34,505 nucleotides of DNA from an uncultured Clostridia bacterium (GCA_947170435.1 CAMVTO010000024.1:1-34505); one strand, 5' to 3'. Positions 9,732 through 18,019 are shown, counted from the first letter of the stretch. The notes: generated by a model from the sequence alone, not told the origin. Numbers and translations: made by a program.

Positions 9732-11348
9732 ATGCCGAAGATTGAAATGAGCGAGCTGCACCGGCAGTATTTCGAAATGCTTGATCGTATGGGCGGGGAG
9801 CTGCCCGTCAAAATGTCGGAGCTGAAGGAAAAGATCAACGCGCGTCCATATGAGAAGCTCAACGAATTTGAAAAGCTGATGCTCTTCATGGCGACGCTGA
9901 CGGAGAAAAACCCCGCCGCGGGCAGGCAGATGCAGAAGGACATCCGCTATAAGGACCTCATCATCGGCGCGCAGACGCTCTGGCGGCGCCAGAGGTTCGA
10001 GGAGACCGTCATGGACTTTCTCGGCTCCGCGCCGGGCTTCGGAAGACTGATCGACGCGAATCGCTATACGATCTTCGCGCAGTTCGCCGCGCCGGAGGAG
10101 CGCCGCCTTTTGGAGGACGTGGCAAAGATCACGGGCGAGGAGAAGAAGCTGGAAACGCTGCTCAGCGACCCGAAGGTACAGCAGTCGATGCAGCCTAAGC
10201 CGAAAAAGGCGCCGGAGCCGGAAAAGACGCCTGAGCCGGAAAAGGCGCCGGAGAGCGTGCCGAAGGCAGAAGTCAGGTCGCGCACAAACCGCTACGCACC
10301 GCTCTATGAGGGCGCACAGGCGCAGGAGTGCGCCGACGCGCTGAAAACGGTGCTCCAGAACCTCGGCGTACCGGCGGATACGCTGGGCGACATTGCGAAC
10401 AGGTCGGTCTCGAATATCAAGCTCTCCGGATCGGCGGAGTTCCAGCGCATGGCGCGCGCGGCGCTTTACGCCTATCAGGAGCAGAGAATGGTGGGTACCA
10501 TCGCGAAGGACAAGGTCGACGAGCTGCAAGCCGCCTCGATCTTCTACTGCGACCAAAAACCCACGGTGCGCGCCACACAGTCGGGCCGCGACCGCTATCA
10601 GGCAGCGCTGCAGCTGCTGACGCTGGCCTCTGCGCCGGATGACAAAAAGCTGCTCGGCTGCTTTGACCGCATCAACGCGGCGCGCAAGGTGAAGCCTGGC
10701 GATGCGGACTTCGTTTCGCCCGAGGGCTTTTACACCGAAGCGGCGCTCGACGAGGTGAAGCAGCGGCAGCAGAAGCTGGCGTGGCGCCGCAACGCCGCCG
10801 TCATGACGGCGGAGTCGTTCATGAGCAATAAGTTGACCACGATGGGCGAACGGTTTATCGACAAATACAGCCGCTACGAGGACATGCCGCGCTATCGGGA
10901 CGTGACGCGCATCGAGTGTGTCAACGCCCTGGGGAAGATCTGGATGGACGCGGTGGACGAACAGCAGAAGGAGAAGCAGAAGCGCGGAGCGGATGAGCTG
11001 CCCACAGGCAAGGAGATCACGCAGCACGCCATCGCTTCCCGCGCGCTGCTGGCGGCGACGCTGGCAGAGACGATCTATCGGCCGGAGGAGACCGTTCGCA
11101 CAACGTTTCTTGACAACGAGATGCAGAGAGTCATCAAGCGATATGACCTCGACCGCAAGCTCGACGAGATCAACTTCGACAATCCCAACGAGATCATCGC
11201 CACGAAGAACGCCTTCCGCGAGGTGGCGCGGGCCTACTGCAAGGAGAAAGGCGTCAAAATGGCGGAAGAGCCGGCCAAGGCGAAGGAGGGCCGCTCCGTC
11301 GAGGAGGAGCTTGGCGTGAAAAAGAAGGACTTTACGCTGGGAACGTAG
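9732..11348 (+). CDS. Cytosolic protein, 538 aa, unknown family
   Basis: The ATG at 9732 is preceded by an AAGGAGGA ribosome binding site. There is no signal peptide or membrane segment, so the product is predicted cytosolic. It is mostly helical and highly charged: an N-terminal helical region (about residues 1-155), a Pro/Glu/Lys linker built from six-residue APEPEK-type repeats (about 160-177), then a longer C-terminal helical domain ending in a Lys/Glu-rich tail (VEEELGVKKKDF). No catalytic motif is recognised. It follows the giant exported protein and its membrane neighbour and precedes two STAS genes, so one operon encodes an extracellular, a membrane and a cytosolic component ahead of a signalling module. 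A scaffold or regulatory role is possible but unproven. Confidence 0.75.
   Translation: MPKIEMSELHRQYFEMLDRMGGELPVKMSELKEKINARPYEKLNEFEKLMLFMATLTEKNPAAGRQMQKDIRYKDLIIGAQTLWRRQRFEETVMDFLGSAPGFGRLIDANRYTIFAQFAAPEERRLLEDVAKITGEEKKLETLLSDPKVQQSMQPKPKKAPEPEKTPEPEKAPESVPKAEVRSRTNRYAPLYEGAQAQECADALKTVLQNLGVPADTLGDIANRSVSNIKLSGSAEFQRMARAALYAYQEQRMVGTIAKDKVDELQAASIFYCDQKPTVRATQSGRDRYQAALQLLTLASAPDDKKLLGCFDRINAARKVKPGDADFVSPEGFYTEAALDEVKQRQQKLAWRRNAAVMTAESFMSNKLTTMGERFIDKYSRYEDMPRYRDVTRIECVNALGKIWMDAVDEQQKEKQKRGADELPTGKEITQHAIASRALLAATLAETIYRPEETVRTTFLDNEMQRVIKRYDLDRKLDEINFDNPNEIIATKNAFREVARAYCKEKGVKMAEEPAKAKEGRSVEEELGVKKKDFTLGT
10209..10253 (+). repeat. 18-bp in-frame tandem repeat encoding Ala/Thr-Pro-Glu-Pro-Glu-Lys
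   Basis: Two and a half copies of an 18-base unit (gcgccggagccggaaaag and a near-identical second copy) lie inside the 538-aa gene. They encode a Pro/Glu/Lys spacer between its two helical regions. The repeat is a multiple of three, so copy-number change would keep the frame. It is probably a flexible linker. Confidence 0.8.
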
Positions 11349-11385
11349 CAAATCGAAAATCGGAACACGGGAGGAGGATGGGCAA

Positions 11386-11691
11386 ATGGTAAAGATCACG
11401 TTGGTCAACGGCGGTGACGTGGCAACGCTGCTGCTGGAGGGACGGATCGACGCGGGCAGCGCACAGGAGATACAGGATAAGCTGCAAGAGGTCACGAAGC
11501 GGTTTGACAGGCTCATCCTGGATCTGAAAAAAGTGCCGTACATCTCCAGTGCGGGATTGCGCGTGTTGCGCATCGTGCATCGAGATATGGAGCAAAAAGG
11601 CGGCGCGCTCATCATCCGCAATGTCCGCAAGGATGTGATGGATGTGTTCAACCTGACCGGCTTCGGCATCCTGCTGGACTTCGAGGAGTGA
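11386..11691 (+). CDS. STAS-domain anti-anti-sigma factor (first of three)
   Basis: The 101-residue product is a single STAS domain of the SpoIIAA/RsbV family. In such proteins the unphosphorylated form binds an RsbW-type kinase and releases that kinase's partner. The diagnostic segment VPYISSAGLR is at residues 50-59; by alignment with SpoIIAA the phosphorylatable serine should be Ser55. The C-terminal motif IRNVRKDVMDVFNLTGFG is typical of clostridial members. The start has a strong GAGGAGG ribosome binding site at 11371-11377. It lies 37 bases after the 538-aa gene and 49 bases before a second STAS gene. Its partners are probably the kinase at 16300 and the phosphatase at 13757. Family assignment is secure; the controlled output is unknown. 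Confidence 0.93.
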   Translation: MVKITLVNGGDVATLLLEGRIDAGSAQEIQDKLQEVTKRFDRLILDLKKVPYISSAGLRVLRIVHRDMEQKGGALIIRNVRKDVMDVFNLTGFGILLDFEE

Positions 11692-11740
11692 ACCTGTGCG
11701 TTATTGGAAATGACCGAAAAAATGAAGGAGTGACGCAGCG

Positions 11741-12031
11741 ATGCAGCTGAAGATGGTGAACCGCGGGGAAAGCGCCGAGGTGCTGATGATCGGACGTCTG
11801 GACGTGAATTCCGCGCCGGAGGTGGAGCGGAACCTTTTGGAGGTCGCGAAGCGGTTCAGCGAGGTCATATTGAATCTGGAACAGCTGGAGTACATCTCCA
11901 GCGCGGGACTGCGCTCGCTGCGCAGCCTCTATATCGCTCTGTCGCAAAAGGGCGGGAGCATGCGCGCGATCAACGTGCCGAAGCCGATCATGGATATCTT
12001 TGAGGTGACGGGCTTCGCGTTCTTTCTGTGA
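11741..12031 (+). CDS. STAS-domain anti-anti-sigma factor (second of three)
   Basis: This 96-residue STAS protein is a diverged paralogue of its upstream neighbour. It keeps the phosphorylation segment LEYISSAGLR (residues 49-58; predicted phosphoserine Ser54) and ends with a shorter tail (FEVTGFAFFL). The ribosome binding site AAGGAG lies at 11725-11730. The sequence around the serine and the N-terminal strand differ from the other two paralogues, so it may bind a different kinase or different sensor input. It sits 53 bases before the solute-binding lipoprotein gene in the same apparent operon. Confidence 0.92.
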   Translation: MQLKMVNRGESAEVLMIGRLDVNSAPEVERNLLEVAKRFSEVILNLEQLEYISSAGLRSLRSLYIALSQKGGSMRAINVPKPIMDIFEVTGFAFFL

Positions 12032-12084
12032 CCGTGCGGTAGAGTGGAACCTGCTGGAAGAGTGTAACCGGAGGAAAAGAAAAC

Positions 12085-13737
12085 GTGAGAAAGAGCGCTT
12101 TGACGGTTCGGATGGTATTGCCGGTGCTGATCCTGTGCCTCTGCGCGGCGGGATGTGCCGCTGGGACAGTCGAAAAACCGGAAAACAACGATACACCGGA
12201 GCAGACAGAGATCGTGACCGGCGTTTTGCGCCTTGCCATGCCGGACGCCGTCAGCACCATGGACGTGCATAAAACGTCGGAGGAGTACCTGATCCCGCTC
12301 AACGTCTATGAGCGGCTGCTTGAGGTCACGGTGAACGAGGACGGCTCCACGGAGCTGACCAAGGGCCTTGCGGAGGACTGGTCACTTTCCGCGGACGGCC
12401 TGACCTACAGCTTTACCCTGCGTCCGGACGCGTATTTTTCCGACGGAACGCCGGTGAAAGCGTCCGACGTGGCGTTTTCGTTCACCCGGATGCTGTCGCT
12501 GCCGGAAAGTGTGCAGCAGGATTTTGCGAACATGATCCTCGGCGCGGACGCCGTTTTGAACGGGGAGACGGATACGCTCGAAGGCATCCGCGTCGTGGAC
12601 GACCGGCATGTGCAGATCACGCTGTCCGAGCCTTTGGCGGCGTATCTGTCCGTGCTCGCTACGCCGTCGTGCAGCGTGCTGAGCGAAAAGAACGTGACGG
12701 AATCCGGCGCGGCGTTCGGCACCTCGGCGGAGCAGACCGTCGGCTCGGGGCCGTACATGGTGACGGAACTGACGGACGACAAGGTCACGCTGGAGAAAAA
12801 CCCGTATTACCACAGTCGCGCGGAACTGTCCGCCGAGCGGGTGGAAATCTCCATTATGGACCCCGCGCTGATCGACCGGTCTTTTCAGGCAGGCGAGCTT
12901 GACCTTTTGGACGCGGCCTACGTGAACCCCGACGCGGTGGAGAACGTCTATAAGACCGAACCGTGGAAGGATCGCCTGATCTCTCAGGGGAGCATGGATA
13001 TCCATTATCTGATGCTGAATGTTGCCGAGCCGCCGCTGGACGACGTGCGCATCCGTCAGGCGGTACAAATGGCGATCGACCGACAGAGAATTTTAGATAA
13101 ACTCTACGGCGGAGACGGAGAGCTGACGGACGGCATCTATCCGCGCGGGCTGATCGGCTTTTGCGAGGAGAATCAGGGCTGGCTTCGCTATGACCCGGAG
13201 CAGGCGGCAAAGCTCCTGAAAGAGGCGGCAGGCGAAAAGACCGTCAGTCTGGAGATCGCCGCCAGCTCTGAGACCAATATCCGGGAGCTGAACATGCTGG
13301 AGATGATCCGGCAGGATCTGGAAGCGGCCGGGTTCCATGCCGCGATCATCATCTATGATGACGCGACCCGCCTGGCGCTTCGCAAGGCGGGCGAGCTCAT
13401 GGTGTCCAAAGGAAAATGGGGCGCGGACTTCAACGACCCGGATAACTTTATCTCCACCTATTTCGGCAGCCGGGAAAAGACGCGCTATTACTCCGGCAAC
13501 TATGCGGACGAAACCGTTTTGAACCGTGTTGCCCGGGCACGCACCATACGGGATGAGGCGCAGCGGCTCGCGGAGTACGCCGCGCTGGAAAAGCGCCTGG
13601 TGCGGGAGGAAGCGGTCTGGGTGCCGCTGTTCTCCACGGAGCACCTGTTTGTGCTGGGAGAGCGGGTGGAGCGATTTACCCCATTTTGGGCGGGGTGGAG
13701 CGACCTGTACTTCAAGGACGTTGTGCTGAAGCAGTAA
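12085..13737 (+). CDS. Family 5 extracellular solute-binding lipoprotein (oligopeptide-binding type)
   Basis: The start is a GTG at 12085 with an excellent GGAGGAAAA ribosome binding site just upstream. The 550-residue product opens with a lipoprotein signal peptide (hydrophobic LPVLILCLCAAGC; lipidated Cys24) and a Glu/Asn/Pro linker. The remainder has the features of DppA/OppA-type binding proteins: an N-terminal RLAMPDAVSTMDVHKT, the family signature WSLSADGLTYSFTLRPDAYFSDGTPVKASDV split over residues about 97-127, and the conserved VRIRQAVQMAIDR segment. Such proteins capture peptides or similar ligands outside the membrane. No permease or ATPase gene is in the window; instead the gene is 19 bases from a sensor phosphatase, which suggests it presents ligand to that sensor rather than to a transporter. 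The family is secure; the sensory role is inferred. Confidence 0.9.
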   Translation: MRKSALTVRMVLPVLILCLCAAGCAAGTVEKPENNDTPEQTEIVTGVLRLAMPDAVSTMDVHKTSEEYLIPLNVYERLLEVTVNEDGSTELTKGLAEDWSLSADGLTYSFTLRPDAYFSDGTPVKASDVAFSFTRMLSLPESVQQDFANMILGADAVLNGETDTLEGIRVVDDRHVQITLSEPLAAYLSVLATPSCSVLSEKNVTESGAAFGTSAEQTVGSGPYMVTELTDDKVTLEKNPYYHSRAELSAERVEISIMDPALIDRSFQAGELDLLDAAYVNPDAVENVYKTEPWKDRLISQGSMDIHYLMLNVAEPPLDDVRIRQAVQMAIDRQRILDKLYGGDGELTDGIYPRGLIGFCEENQGWLRYDPEQAAKLLKEAAGEKTVSLEIAASSETNIRELNMLEMIRQDLEAAGFHAAIIIYDDATRLALRKAGELMVSKGKWGADFNDPDNFISTYFGSREKTRYYSGNYADETVLNRVARARTIRDEAQRLAEYAALEKRLVREEAVWVPLFSTEHLFVLGERVERFTPFWAGWSDLYFKDVVLKQ

Positions 13738-13756
13738 GCAGCCACAGGAGAAGCGT

Positions 13757-15970
13757 ATGAAAATCAGCCTTAGTACAAAACTGTTTCAAATCATGATCGC
13801 TCTGGTCGCTGTGGCGGTGATCCTGTTTGCGGGCGCGGGTATTTTTCAGGTGTATCGCTTTGCCGGCATCATGGGGGAGACCAACCGAGAACAAAACGCC
13901 GTGATCATGGACACTATGTCGGAATCCATGGAGGAGGTTGCCGCGGACAGCTACCGGAAATATGTGGTGGCCGAGGCAAAGCTGCTGGACGGAGAATTCT
14001 GGACCATGCGCCACGATCTTGAGGTTCTGGCGCGGCAGGTTCAGGAGATTCTTGAGCACCCCGCGCGGTATACGCCGGTGGATGTGCCCAGACCCTCGCT
14101 GGAAAATGCGGGAAAGCTGACGGTCCAGCTGATCTATTCCGACCGGGCGGACCAGACGGATCGGGAACTGAACGAGCAGATCGGCCGGGTCGGCACACTG
14201 GGAAGCACGATACTGGAAATCGTGGGCGGCAGTGACACGCTGCTGGACTGCATGGTGTCTCTGCCTGGCGGCGCGACCGTCATCGTGGATCGGACGCCGG
14301 AGGCAAAGATCGGCCCGAATGGGGAGTATCTGCCGCTCAACGCCTGGCGGCGTCCGTGGTACGCGGGCGCTGCCACCCACGGCGAGCCGTATTTCAGCCC
14401 TGTGAACCGAGACAACTATCACAACACCTATGAAGTCATGGCGGGCGTTCCGGTCTATGTGAACGGTGAGCTTGCGGCGGTCTGCGGAAGCTCGATCCAG
14501 ATGAACTCGCTGGAGGGCATCGTGTCCGACGCGCAGCTGGGTGAAAACAGCCATACCTGCCTCATCAATGAAACCGGAGGCATCATCTACTCCTCATGGA
14601 CAGACGGCGAGTTGGGCATGCCGGACGGCGGCCTGAAAAGCCTGCGGGAGAGCAGCAACGCCGAACTGGTGGCGCTGGTGAACGAGGCGCTGACCGGAAA
14701 AACCGGTTTCTCGCGCCTGCTGCTGAATGGGGAGGAGACCTACATCGCCTACGCACCCCTTCCGACCGTGGGCTGGGCGCAGCTGCTGACCGTGTCCCGG
14801 GAGGAATTGAACCAAACGGCGCTCCTTCTGACCAGGCAGACGGACGAGGTCATGCAGGAATCAATGGAGGCGCTGCGCCTCAATCAGATCGATACGAACA
14901 TTCGGACGGTGCTCGCGGCGCTGCTGCTGCTTGCTCTTGCGGCGTTCGCGTCAAAGCTGTTCGCCAACCGGCTGGTCAGGCCGATCAAACGGATGACCCA
15001 GCAGGTCTCGGAGATGCAGGGCGACGATGTGACCTTCCATGTGGACGATATCCTGCGCACCGGCGACGAGATCGAGGTGCTGGCGTGCTCCATCGAGGAA
15101 ATGGACGCCAAGCTTCACCGGTACATTCGCGAGAATTCGGCGATGACCGCGGAAAAGGAGCGCATCAGCACGGAGCTGTCTCTGGCGACGCGCATCCAGT
15201 CCGACATGATGCCGAGCGTGTTCCCGAAGTTCACGGGAGCGGAGGAGTTCAGCATCGACGCGCTGATGCACCCCGCGAAGGAGGTCGGCGGCGACTTCTA
15301 TGATTTCTTCCGAATCGACGACGACCACCTTGCGCTGGTGACGGCGGATGTGTCCGGCAAGGGCGTCGGCGCGGCGCTTTTTATGATGATCTCCAAGACG
15401 CTGCTCAAGAACGAGGCGATGCACGGAAAAGCACCCGTAGAGGTGCTGCGCGAGGTCAACGCGCAGCTAAGCGAGAGCAACAAGGAGGGTATGTTTGTCA
15501 CAGTCTGGCTGGGGATTCTTGACCTGTCCACCCTCAAGCTGTCCTATGCCGACGCGGGGCATGAGAAGCTCCTGCTGTGCCACGAGGGAAAGTGGCGTTA
15601 CATTGAAAAGCCGCGCCGGAGCGCGGCGCTGGCGATGCTGCCGCCGGATATGCTGGAGCTGATGCCGACGCCGCCGTTTGCCGAGGGCGAATTGCAGCTC
15701 TCGCCGGGGGACGCGCTGCTCCAGTACACGGACGGTGTCACGGAGGCGACCAACGCGCAAAGCGAGCTGTTCGGCGAGGAGCGCCTGCTCGACACACTCA
15801 ACCGCGCGCCGTCCAACGAGCCCACGGAGCTGCTGCCGTATCTGCGCGGCGAGATCGACGCATTTGTGCAGGACGCGGAGCAGTTTGACGATATCACGAT
15901 GCTGGGCGTCCGGCTAAAGAAACAAAGCGAACATACAGGAAATGAAACAGGGGAGGAAACACAGAAATGA
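13757..15970 (+). CDS. Membrane sensor PP2C-type serine phosphatase (RsbU/SpoIIE family)
   Basis: The 737-residue product has a first transmembrane helix at about residues 10-32, an extracellular region of about 340 residues with the pattern of a dCache ligand-binding domain (WRRPWYAGA and GEPYFSPV are characteristic), a second helix at about 385-403, a HAMP linker to about 455 and a C-terminal SpoIIE-type phosphatase. Metal-binding motifs are intact: GGDFYDFF (511-518), DVSGKG (531-536), DGVTEA (659-664) and DDITM (711-715). Family members dephosphorylate STAS anti-anti-sigma proteins when the sensor is stimulated. The stop overlaps the next STAS gene by four bases, which suggests translational coupling and a matched substrate. 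The lipoprotein gene immediately upstream may supply the ligand. Confidence 0.93.
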   Translation: MKISLSTKLFQIMIALVAVAVILFAGAGIFQVYRFAGIMGETNREQNAVIMDTMSESMEEVAADSYRKYVVAEAKLLDGEFWTMRHDLEVLARQVQEILEHPARYTPVDVPRPSLENAGKLTVQLIYSDRADQTDRELNEQIGRVGTLGSTILEIVGGSDTLLDCMVSLPGGATVIVDRTPEAKIGPNGEYLPLNAWRRPWYAGAATHGEPYFSPVNRDNYHNTYEVMAGVPVYVNGELAAVCGSSIQMNSLEGIVSDAQLGENSHTCLINETGGIIYSSWTDGELGMPDGGLKSLRESSNAELVALVNEALTGKTGFSRLLLNGEETYIAYAPLPTVGWAQLLTVSREELNQTALLLTRQTDEVMQESMEALRLNQIDTNIRTVLAALLLLALAAFASKLFANRLVRPIKRMTQQVSEMQGDDVTFHVDDILRTGDEIEVLACSIEEMDAKLHRYIRENSAMTAEKERISTELSLATRIQSDMMPSVFPKFTGAEEFSIDALMHPAKEVGGDFYDFFRIDDDHLALVTADVSGKGVGAALFMMISKTLLKNEAMHGKAPVEVLREVNAQLSESNKEGMFVTVWLGILDLSTLKLSYADAGHEKLLLCHEGKWRYIEKPRRSAALAMLPPDMLELMPTPPFAEGELQLSPGDALLQYTDGVTEATNAQSELFGEERLLDTLNRAPSNEPTELLPYLRGEIDAFVQDAEQFDDITMLGVRLKKQSEHTGNETGEETQK

Positions 15971-16269
15971 ACGTAAAGCTGATCAAAAAAGGCAACGTCG
16001 GGGAAGTGCTCCTGGATGGCAGGATCGACGCGAAGGTCACGCCGGAGCTGGAGCAGTACTTTCAGAAGATCGCTGAGCAGTTCGACAAGGTCGTTCTGGA
16101 CTTTGACGGCGTTCCTTACATTTCGAGCGCCGGGCTGCGCGCGCTGCGCAACCTCTACGTCACGATGAGCAGAAAGGGCGGCAGCTTTTCGGTGCGCAAT
16201 GTGCGCAAGGACGTGATGGACGTGTTCAACGTGACGGGGTTTGGTATGCTGCTGAACCTCGGGATGTAA
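15967..16269 (+). CDS. STAS-domain anti-anti-sigma factor (third of three)
   Basis: The 100-residue STAS protein starts at an ATG overlapping the phosphatase stop (ATGA arrangement), with a GGGAGGAAA ribosome binding site upstream. The phosphorylation segment is VPYISSAGLR (residues 49-58; predicted phosphoserine Ser54). Its tail VRNVRKDVMDVFNVTGFG is nearly the same as that of the first STAS protein, so those two are the closest pair. Being coupled to the phosphatase and 30 bases before the kinase, it is the most likely core substrate of both enzymes. Confidence 0.94.
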   Translation: MNVKLIKKGNVGEVLLDGRIDAKVTPELEQYFQKIAEQFDKVVLDFDGVPYISSAGLRALRNLYVTMSRKGGSFSVRNVRKDVMDVFNVTGFGMLLNLGM

Positions 16270-16299
16270 CCGAGAATCGAATCGATCAAGGGTGAGCAT

Positions 16300-16707
16300 A
16301 TGGAAAGCATCGTCGTGCCGGCAAAAACGGATTATCTCGATCAGGTTACCGAATTTGTGGACGAACGGCTGGAAACACGCGACTGCCCCGCGTCCACGCA
16401 AATGCAGGTCGAGCTTGCCGTGGAGGAGATTTTTGTCAATATCGCGAGCTATGCTTATGACTCCGCGGACGGCGAGGCGGAGGTGCGCTGCGAGGTGCTG
16501 GAGGAACCGCTGCGCGTGGTGATCCGGTTTCTTGACCATGGGAAGCCTTACGACCCGCTGGCAAGAGCGGAAGCGGATACCTCGAAAGAGGGGCTTTTGT
16601 CCCGCGTGGGCGGACTTGGCATCCATCTGGTCAAAAAAACAATGGATGACGTGCAGTATGCCTATGAAGACGGAAAAAATATTTTGACGATTCAAAAGAG
16701 ACTGTAA
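16300..16707 (+). CDS. RsbW-type anti-sigma factor / serine protein kinase
   Basis: The 135-residue product is a single GHKL-type ATPase domain (HATPase_c_2). The N-box has Glu43 and Asn47 (VEEIFVNIAS), the G1 box is DHGKP at 79-83, and the G2 box is GGLGIHLV at 104-111. In this family the protein holds a sigma factor or other partner inactive and phosphorylates STAS anti-anti-sigma proteins. It completes the module of phosphatase, STAS substrate and kinase. No sigma factor gene is in the window, so its sequestered partner is unknown; some members of this group act on non-sigma targets. It is the last gene of the run, and no clear terminator follows at once. Confidence 0.92.
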   Translation: MESIVVPAKTDYLDQVTEFVDERLETRDCPASTQMQVELAVEEIFVNIASYAYDSADGEAEVRCEVLEEPLRVVIRFLDHGKPYDPLARAEADTSKEGLLSRVGGLGIHLVKKTMDDVQYAYEDGKNILTIQKRL

Positions 16708-17117
16708 AATGAGCGCAAATAAATAGTGAGCGACAATACATCAAGAAAGAGAGATAAGGGGTATAGAAAGAGATAGATGTGACAACCTCGGCGGCAGACT
16801 CGCGCCGCACATGAATTTCAACTCACCAGACGGGGGTGTTTTACCCGTAATGGTGAAGTGCGGTACAGCGTAGCCGATGAAATAAAGTATCGGCACAATC
16901 CCAACCGCAAAATGCGGGCGTAAAAGGGAGCCGCATCAATACAGGCGTTCATTCGACAAAATCCGACCGTTTTCCCTATAAATCGACAGGGAAAGCGGTC
17001 GGATTTTGCCAAATGATTAATAATATGAATCAGATTTTGCTGATGCACAATATAACACTATGGTTGATATGGTGATCAGTTTCTTGGCAAACGGAAGCAA
17101 AAATATGAAAAACTTAC
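16708..17117. other. 410-bp AT-rich intergenic stretch without a convincing gene
   Basis: This stretch separates the signalling operon from a convergent minus-strand gene. It is visibly richer in A and T than the flanking + strand genes. A 76-codon frame on the minus strand (16818-17048) has no ribosome binding site and no recognisable family, so I do not call it. The only clear structure is the long inverted repeat at 16957-17008. Confidence 0.6.
16957..17008. repeat. 21-bp inverted repeat with 10-nt loop
   Basis: The arms are 16957-16977 and 16988-17008; they begin CAAAATCCGACCG on each strand and match at 20 of 21 positions, the exception being a G-T wobble. As RNA it would form a very stable hairpin on either strand. 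It lies between convergent genes and could act as a bidirectional terminator, but neither side has a proper T-run. Alternatives are the termini of a small mobile element or a remnant of one. Confidence 0.75.
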
Positions 17118-17972
17118 TCAATTAAGGTCTTGTTTTTTTGAGTTCACCTCAAGTTTACGTTTCGTGATCCGTGAAATTCCAATCTTTGCAAATCCCATAA
17201 CAACTGAAATAACCGCAAGAATGGCAATCATATATAACAAGAAAGCCCTAATCTTCCCTGAAACAAAACAGGAAAAAACGGCAAATGGGCAGATTAGAAT
17301 AAAGCTGGCGGCACCAACGGTTTCGATCATCCGTAAGCGATTGCTTTTCGCTGCCTCTTCCTGCAATATTCGTTCGGAATCGCGCATGTACGCAACTGTT
17401 CTGCCTGATTTTGGGTCAACAATATGGTATTCCCGCACTTTGCACATACGTCTGGCTGTGCTGCTGTTTTTGTGCGTCAAAGTGTCAATTTTTGCTTGCT
17501 CGATGGAGCGTTCCGGCTCCAGTTCCGGTGCAAATGCATCGGTGCAGGATATGTTATCCGTTACGACCAGAAATGTGGAGGTTTCTTTTTTGCCTGTATC
17601 TGGATCGACGATATTGTATTCTTTCTCTTTTCCTACATGTTTGGCATACCGAATCGTTTCATCCCGCTCCACGGCTTCTTTTATGGCACGGATACCCCAC
17701 CAAAAAGCAAGAAGAATACCGGGAACAAAAATTGCCCCCACTTCGGAAAAAGCAAGCTCGGCATAATAGGGCGAAAACTCCTCAAGCAGCAGGATCACAA
17801 CAGAAAGGACGGTGGAGATAAGCGCATATATGCGGACGCTTCGACGGGCGGCGTGTTGTATCCATTTTTCTGACGGTGAACGATAGATAGGATCACCCAA
17901 AAGGTCGACCCGCTTTTCCGCCACGATTTTGCCTGTTTCTGGATCGACGATCTGCGCAACTTTCATGCTCAT
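17118..17972 (-). CDS. Four-helix membrane protein with three IVDPxTG motifs, unknown family
   Basis: The start at 17972 (284 residues, MSMKVAQ) was chosen because it has an upstream GGGGTGG ribosome binding site and a good promoter; the frame extends further upstream but only as the antisense of another gene. Two transmembrane helices lie at about 48-64 and 78-95, and two more at about 220-238 and 243-262. The motif Ile-Val-Asp-Pro-x-Thr/Ser-Gly occurs three times: residues 8-14 (IVDPETG), 121-127 (IVDPDTG) and 184-190 (IVDPKSG), each followed by a short charged or aromatic strand. These would lie on the cytosolic side if the N-terminus is inside. Codon use is more AT-rich than in neighbouring genes, which hints at acquisition. 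No function is recognised. Confidence 0.8.
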   Translation of the reverse strand: MSMKVAQIVDPETGKIVAEKRVDLLGDPIYRSPSEKWIQHAARRSVRIYALISTVLSVVILLLEEFSPYYAELAFSEVGAIFVPGILLAFWWGIRAIKEAVERDETIRYAKHVGKEKEYNIVDPDTGKKETSTFLVVTDNISCTDAFAPELEPERSIEQAKIDTLTHKNSSTARRMCKVREYHIVDPKSGRTVAYMRDSERILQEEAAKSNRLRMIETVGAASFILICPFAVFSCFVSGKIRAFLLYMIAILAVISVVMGFAKIGISRITKRKLEVNSKKQDLN

Positions 17973-17990
17973 AAAACCACCCCTATTATC

Positions 17991-18019
17991 ATCATACCCC
18001 AACGCACACCGCGCGTCAA
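17991..18019 (-). promoter_or_regulatory. Sigma-A promoter for the four-helix membrane protein gene
   Basis: On the minus strand, TTGACG (18019-18014) is separated by 17 bases from TATGAT (17996-17991). The start codon at 17972 follows about 18 bases after the -10 box. Confidence 0.75.

Noticed and set aside
6743-9943. 1066-codon open frame on the minus strand
   Set aside because: It crosses the ends of three + strand genes in antisense and has the same shadow composition; no family resemblance.
9516-11669. 717-codon open frame on the minus strand
   Set aside because: Antisense to the 538-aa gene and the first STAS gene, both with good starts and coding character on the + strand.
12085-13737. 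Component of an oligopeptide import system
   Set aside because: No permease or ATPase gene is adjacent; the signalling context makes a sensory role more likely, although shared transporters elsewhere cannot be excluded.
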